In this document: one piece after another, positions 5,475 to 7,632 of the stretch | Layout: every line of letters begins with the position of its first letter | How positions within the stretch are numbered: position 1 is the stretch's first letter | NCBI GenBank assembly: GCA_009920595.1 | Contig: RFZR01000071.1 | Span: forward strand, 1-7,632 | Reading direction: 5' to 3' | Length of the DNA: 7,632 bases | Source of the DNA: Alphaproteobacteria bacterium | GTDB lineage: Bacteria; Pseudomonadota; Alphaproteobacteria; Rhizobiales; Beijerinckiaceae | Notes under the pieces: generated by a model | Database searches by the model: none | What the model was told of the DNA's origin: nothing | What the model saw: the letters and a program-made list of their open reading frames with translations, nothing else | Translations under genes and position numbers: made by a program

Positions 5475-7607
5475 TCACGCCATGTGGGCGAGGATCGCAA
5501 TCAGAAGCAAGGCAACAATGTTGGTAATCTTGATCGCCGGATTGACCGCAGGACCTGCGGTGTCCTTGTAGGGGTCGCCGACAGTGTCACCTGTCACCGA
5601 TGCCTTATGCGCATCCGAACCCTTCAAGTGCTTCACGCCATCCTTGTCGACAAAGCCATCTTCAAAGCTCTTCTTCGCATTGTCCCATGCGCCACCACCC
5701 GAGGTCATCGAGATCGCAACGAAGAGACCGTTGACGATCACGCCCAAGAGCGATGCACCGAGCGCTGCGAATGCATTGGCCTTCGAGCCTGAAACGAACA
5801 AGACGCCGAAATAGGCGACGAGTGGCGCAAGAACAGGGAGAAGCGACGGCACGATCATTTCACGAATGGCTGCTTTGGTGAGCATATCAACCGCACGCGC
5901 ATAATCGGGCTTATCTGTGCCCTGCATGATGCCAGGCTTCGCCTTAAACTGACGACGCACTTCTTCAACGACCGAACCCGCCGCACGACCCACCGCTGTC
6001 ATGGCGATGCCGCCAAAGAGATACGGGATGAGACCGCCAAAGATGAGGCCCGCAACAACATAAGGATTCGAGAGGTCAAATGAGACCGTTCCGATATCCT
6101 TGAAGTAAGGCACGCCCGCTTTCGTGAAGGCCGCAATGTCATTCGTATAGGCGGCGAAGAGAACAAGAGCGCCAAGACCAGCTGAACCGATCGCATAGCC
6201 CTTTGTCACAGCTTTCGTTGTGTTGCCTACGGCATCAAGCGCGTCGGTAACGTGACGCACTTCTTTCGGCAGACCCGACATTTCGGCAATACCACCGGCA
6301 TTGTCGGTGACTGGACCGAAAGCATCGAGCGCGACAATCATACCGGCAAGGCCGAGCATGGTTGTCACCGCGATCGCTGTTCCGAAGAGGCCAGCAAGCT
6401 GGAAGGTTGCGATGATACCTGCAACGATCACCAGTGCCGGAAGTGCGGTTGATTCAAGCGATACTGCGAGACCTTGGATCACGTTCGTGCCATGGCCGGT
6501 CACAGACGCTTGTGCAATCGACACAACCGGACGCTTGCCTGTACCTGTGTAATATTCCGTGATCCAGACGATGAGCCCGGTCACTGCCAAACCAATCAGA
6601 CCGCAGATGAAGAGTGCTTTGCCGGTGATGTCCATGCCATTGGCCTGACCGATCACGCCCCAACCGATCTGGTTGGTTGAATACCAAAGACCAACAATCG
6701 ACAACACGCCTGTTGCGATGAGGCCTTTGTAAAGCGCACCCATGATCGAATTATCGGAACCAAGCTTCACGAAGAAGGTGCCGATGATCGAGGTGACGAT
6801 GCAGGTCGCACAAATCATGAGCGGATAAAGCATCGCGGAAGCGAGAATGCTCTGACCAGCGAAGAAGATCGATGCAAGAACCATCGTCGCAACAACCGTC
6901 ACCGCATAGGTTTCGAACAAGTCAGCCGCCATACCGGCGCAGTCGCCGACATTGTCGCCAACATTGTCAGCGATCGTTGCGGGGTTACGCGGATCATCTT
7001 CCGGAATACCGGCTTCAACTTTACCGACGAGGTCGGCACCGACGTCTGCACCCTTGGTGAAGATACCACCACCAAGACGCGCGAAGATCGAGATGAGCGA
7101 AGCACCAAAGCCGAGCGCAACGAGCGCATCAACAACGATACGATCTGATGCGGTATAGCCCATCGGGCCTGTGAGGAGCCAGTAATAAACGGCAACGCCG
7201 AGAAGTGCGAGGCCTGCGACGAGCATGCCTGTTACGGCCCCTGCTTTGAAGGCGACATCAAGACCAGCGGCAAGCGACTTAGAAGACGCTTGCGCTGTGC
7301 GCACATTCGCACGCACCGACACATTCATGCCGATGAAGCCGGCTGCCCCTGAGAGCACGGCACCGATGGCGAAGCCAATCGCGACAGGGAGCTTCAGAAG
7401 TGCTGCGATCACAACGAACAACACAACACCAACGATTGCGATCGTTGTATATTGACGCTTGAGATAAGCCTGCGCGCCTTCAGCGATCGCAGCAGCAATT
7501 TCTTGCATGCGGGCATTACCCGCGTCGCGGCCATTCACATCCGCAATCGCCCAGATACCGTAGGCGATGGCGAGAAGGCCACCCAAAATGATCAAGCCCA
7601 TTGTCAT
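5475..7607 (-). CDS. hppA: K+-independent membrane-bound H+-pyrophosphatase
   Basis: A 710-residue multi-span inner membrane enzyme (the family has about 16 helices) that couples PPi hydrolysis to proton pumping. Key motifs are intact: EGAQAYLKRQY (43-53), DVGADLVGKVE (188-198), NPATIADNVGDNVGDCAGMAADLFE (208-232), ALDAFGPVTDNAGGIAEM (426-443), SGGGAWDNAKK (636-646), and GDTVGDPYKDTAGPAVNP (673-690). The stretch GNTTKAVTKG (461-470) has Lys465 and Thr468 at the places where K+-dependent enzymes have Ala and Gly/Ala. By the known rule this marks the K+-independent proton-pumping class, as in Rhodospirillum rubrum. The protein is complete, from ATG at 7607 to a C-terminal hydrophobic helix. GAGGA lies 12 bp and CGGAA 7 bp upstream of the start. 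The promoter lies largely outside the window. It stands alone and converges on bamE. Confidence 0.97.
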   Translation of the reverse strand: MTMGLIILGGLLAIAYGIWAIADVNGRDAGNARMQEIAAAIAEGAQAYLKRQYTTIAIVGVVLFVVIAALLKLPVAIGFAIGAVLSGAAGFIGMNVSVRANVRTAQASSKSLAAGLDVAFKAGAVTGMLVAGLALLGVAVYYWLLTGPMGYTASDRIVVDALVALGFGASLISIFARLGGGIFTKGADVGADLVGKVEAGIPEDDPRNPATIADNVGDNVGDCAGMAADLFETYAVTVVATMVLASIFFAGQSILASAMLYPLMICATCIVTSIIGTFFVKLGSDNSIMGALYKGLIATGVLSIVGLWYSTNQIGWGVIGQANGMDITGKALFICGLIGLAVTGLIVWITEYYTGTGKRPVVSIAQASVTGHGTNVIQGLAVSLESTALPALVIVAGIIATFQLAGLFGTAIAVTTMLGLAGMIVALDAFGPVTDNAGGIAEMSGLPKEVRHVTDALDAVGNTTKAVTKGYAIGSAGLGALVLFAAYTNDIAAFTKAGVPYFKDIGTVSFDLSNPYVVAGLIFGGLIPYLFGGIAMTAVGRAAGSVVEEVRRQFKAKPGIMQGTDKPDYARAVDMLTKAAIREMIVPSLLPVLAPLVAYFGVLFVSGSKANAFAALGASLLGVIVNGLFVAISMTSGGGAWDNAKKSFEDGFVDKDGVKHLKGSDAHKASVTGDTVGDPYKDTAGPAVNPAIKITNIVALLLIAILAHMA

Positions 7608-7632
7608 GATGCTGTTCCGTCCTCTTTTTTAT

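Noticed and set aside
5999..7195. Open frames on both strands inside hppA
   Set aside because: They are shadows of a complete, motif-rich coding sequence in a third-position GC-biased gene.

Overview
The window reads as a chromosomal housekeeping segment of an alphaproteobacterium, most likely of the Hyphomicrobiales (Rhizobiales) type. This is judged from gene order and protein character: a ubiquinol-cytochrome c chaperone, a YceD/DUF177 protein, plsX, fabH, ihfA and a MerR-type regulator lie in line, with a bamE-type lipoprotein gene and a K+-independent H+-pyrophosphatase next door. No database search was possible, so this placement is an inference. I see no transposase, integrase, CRISPR array, phage gene or defence system.

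Layout. Positions 1-253 hold a tandem array of a ~122-bp unit, each unit carrying a copy of the last 27 nt of the neighbouring tRNA-Pro gene. The intact tRNA-Pro(GGG) follows at 254-331 (minus strand) with a good promoter candidate at 341-369. A minus-strand gene train then runs, in transcription order from right to left: ubiquinol-cytochrome c chaperone (4804), YceD/DUF177 (4245), plsX (3561), fabH (2476), ihfA (1418) and merR-like (1063). bamE (4937-5392) is transcribed the other way from a short divergent intergenic region. It converges on hppA (5475-7607, minus) across a strong bidirectional terminator at 5419-5449.

How the genes work together. plsX and fabH overlap by 4 bp and feed the same pool: FabH starts fatty acid chains on ACP, and PlsX moves finished acyl chains from ACP to phosphate for phospholipid synthesis. 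The YceD protein (linked to 23S rRNA accumulation) and the cytochrome bc1 assembly chaperone precede them, so envelope lipid, ribosome and respiratory chain assembly sit in one transcriptional direction. ihfA appears to have its own promoter and is followed by an uncharacterised MerR-like regulator. BamE serves outer membrane protein assembly. HppA recycles PPi energy into a proton gradient.

The most unusual feature is the trailer of tRNA-Pro: near-identical units (2 differences in 118 positions) that repeat the 3' end of the tRNA plus a T6 tract, fold into a nested hairpin, and contain a 13-nt stretch complementary to the T-arm region of the intact tRNA. The layout recalls the trailer repeats of the E. 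coli tyrT operon. The rest of the window looks ordinary, apart from three 12-bp direct repeats just upstream of plsX.
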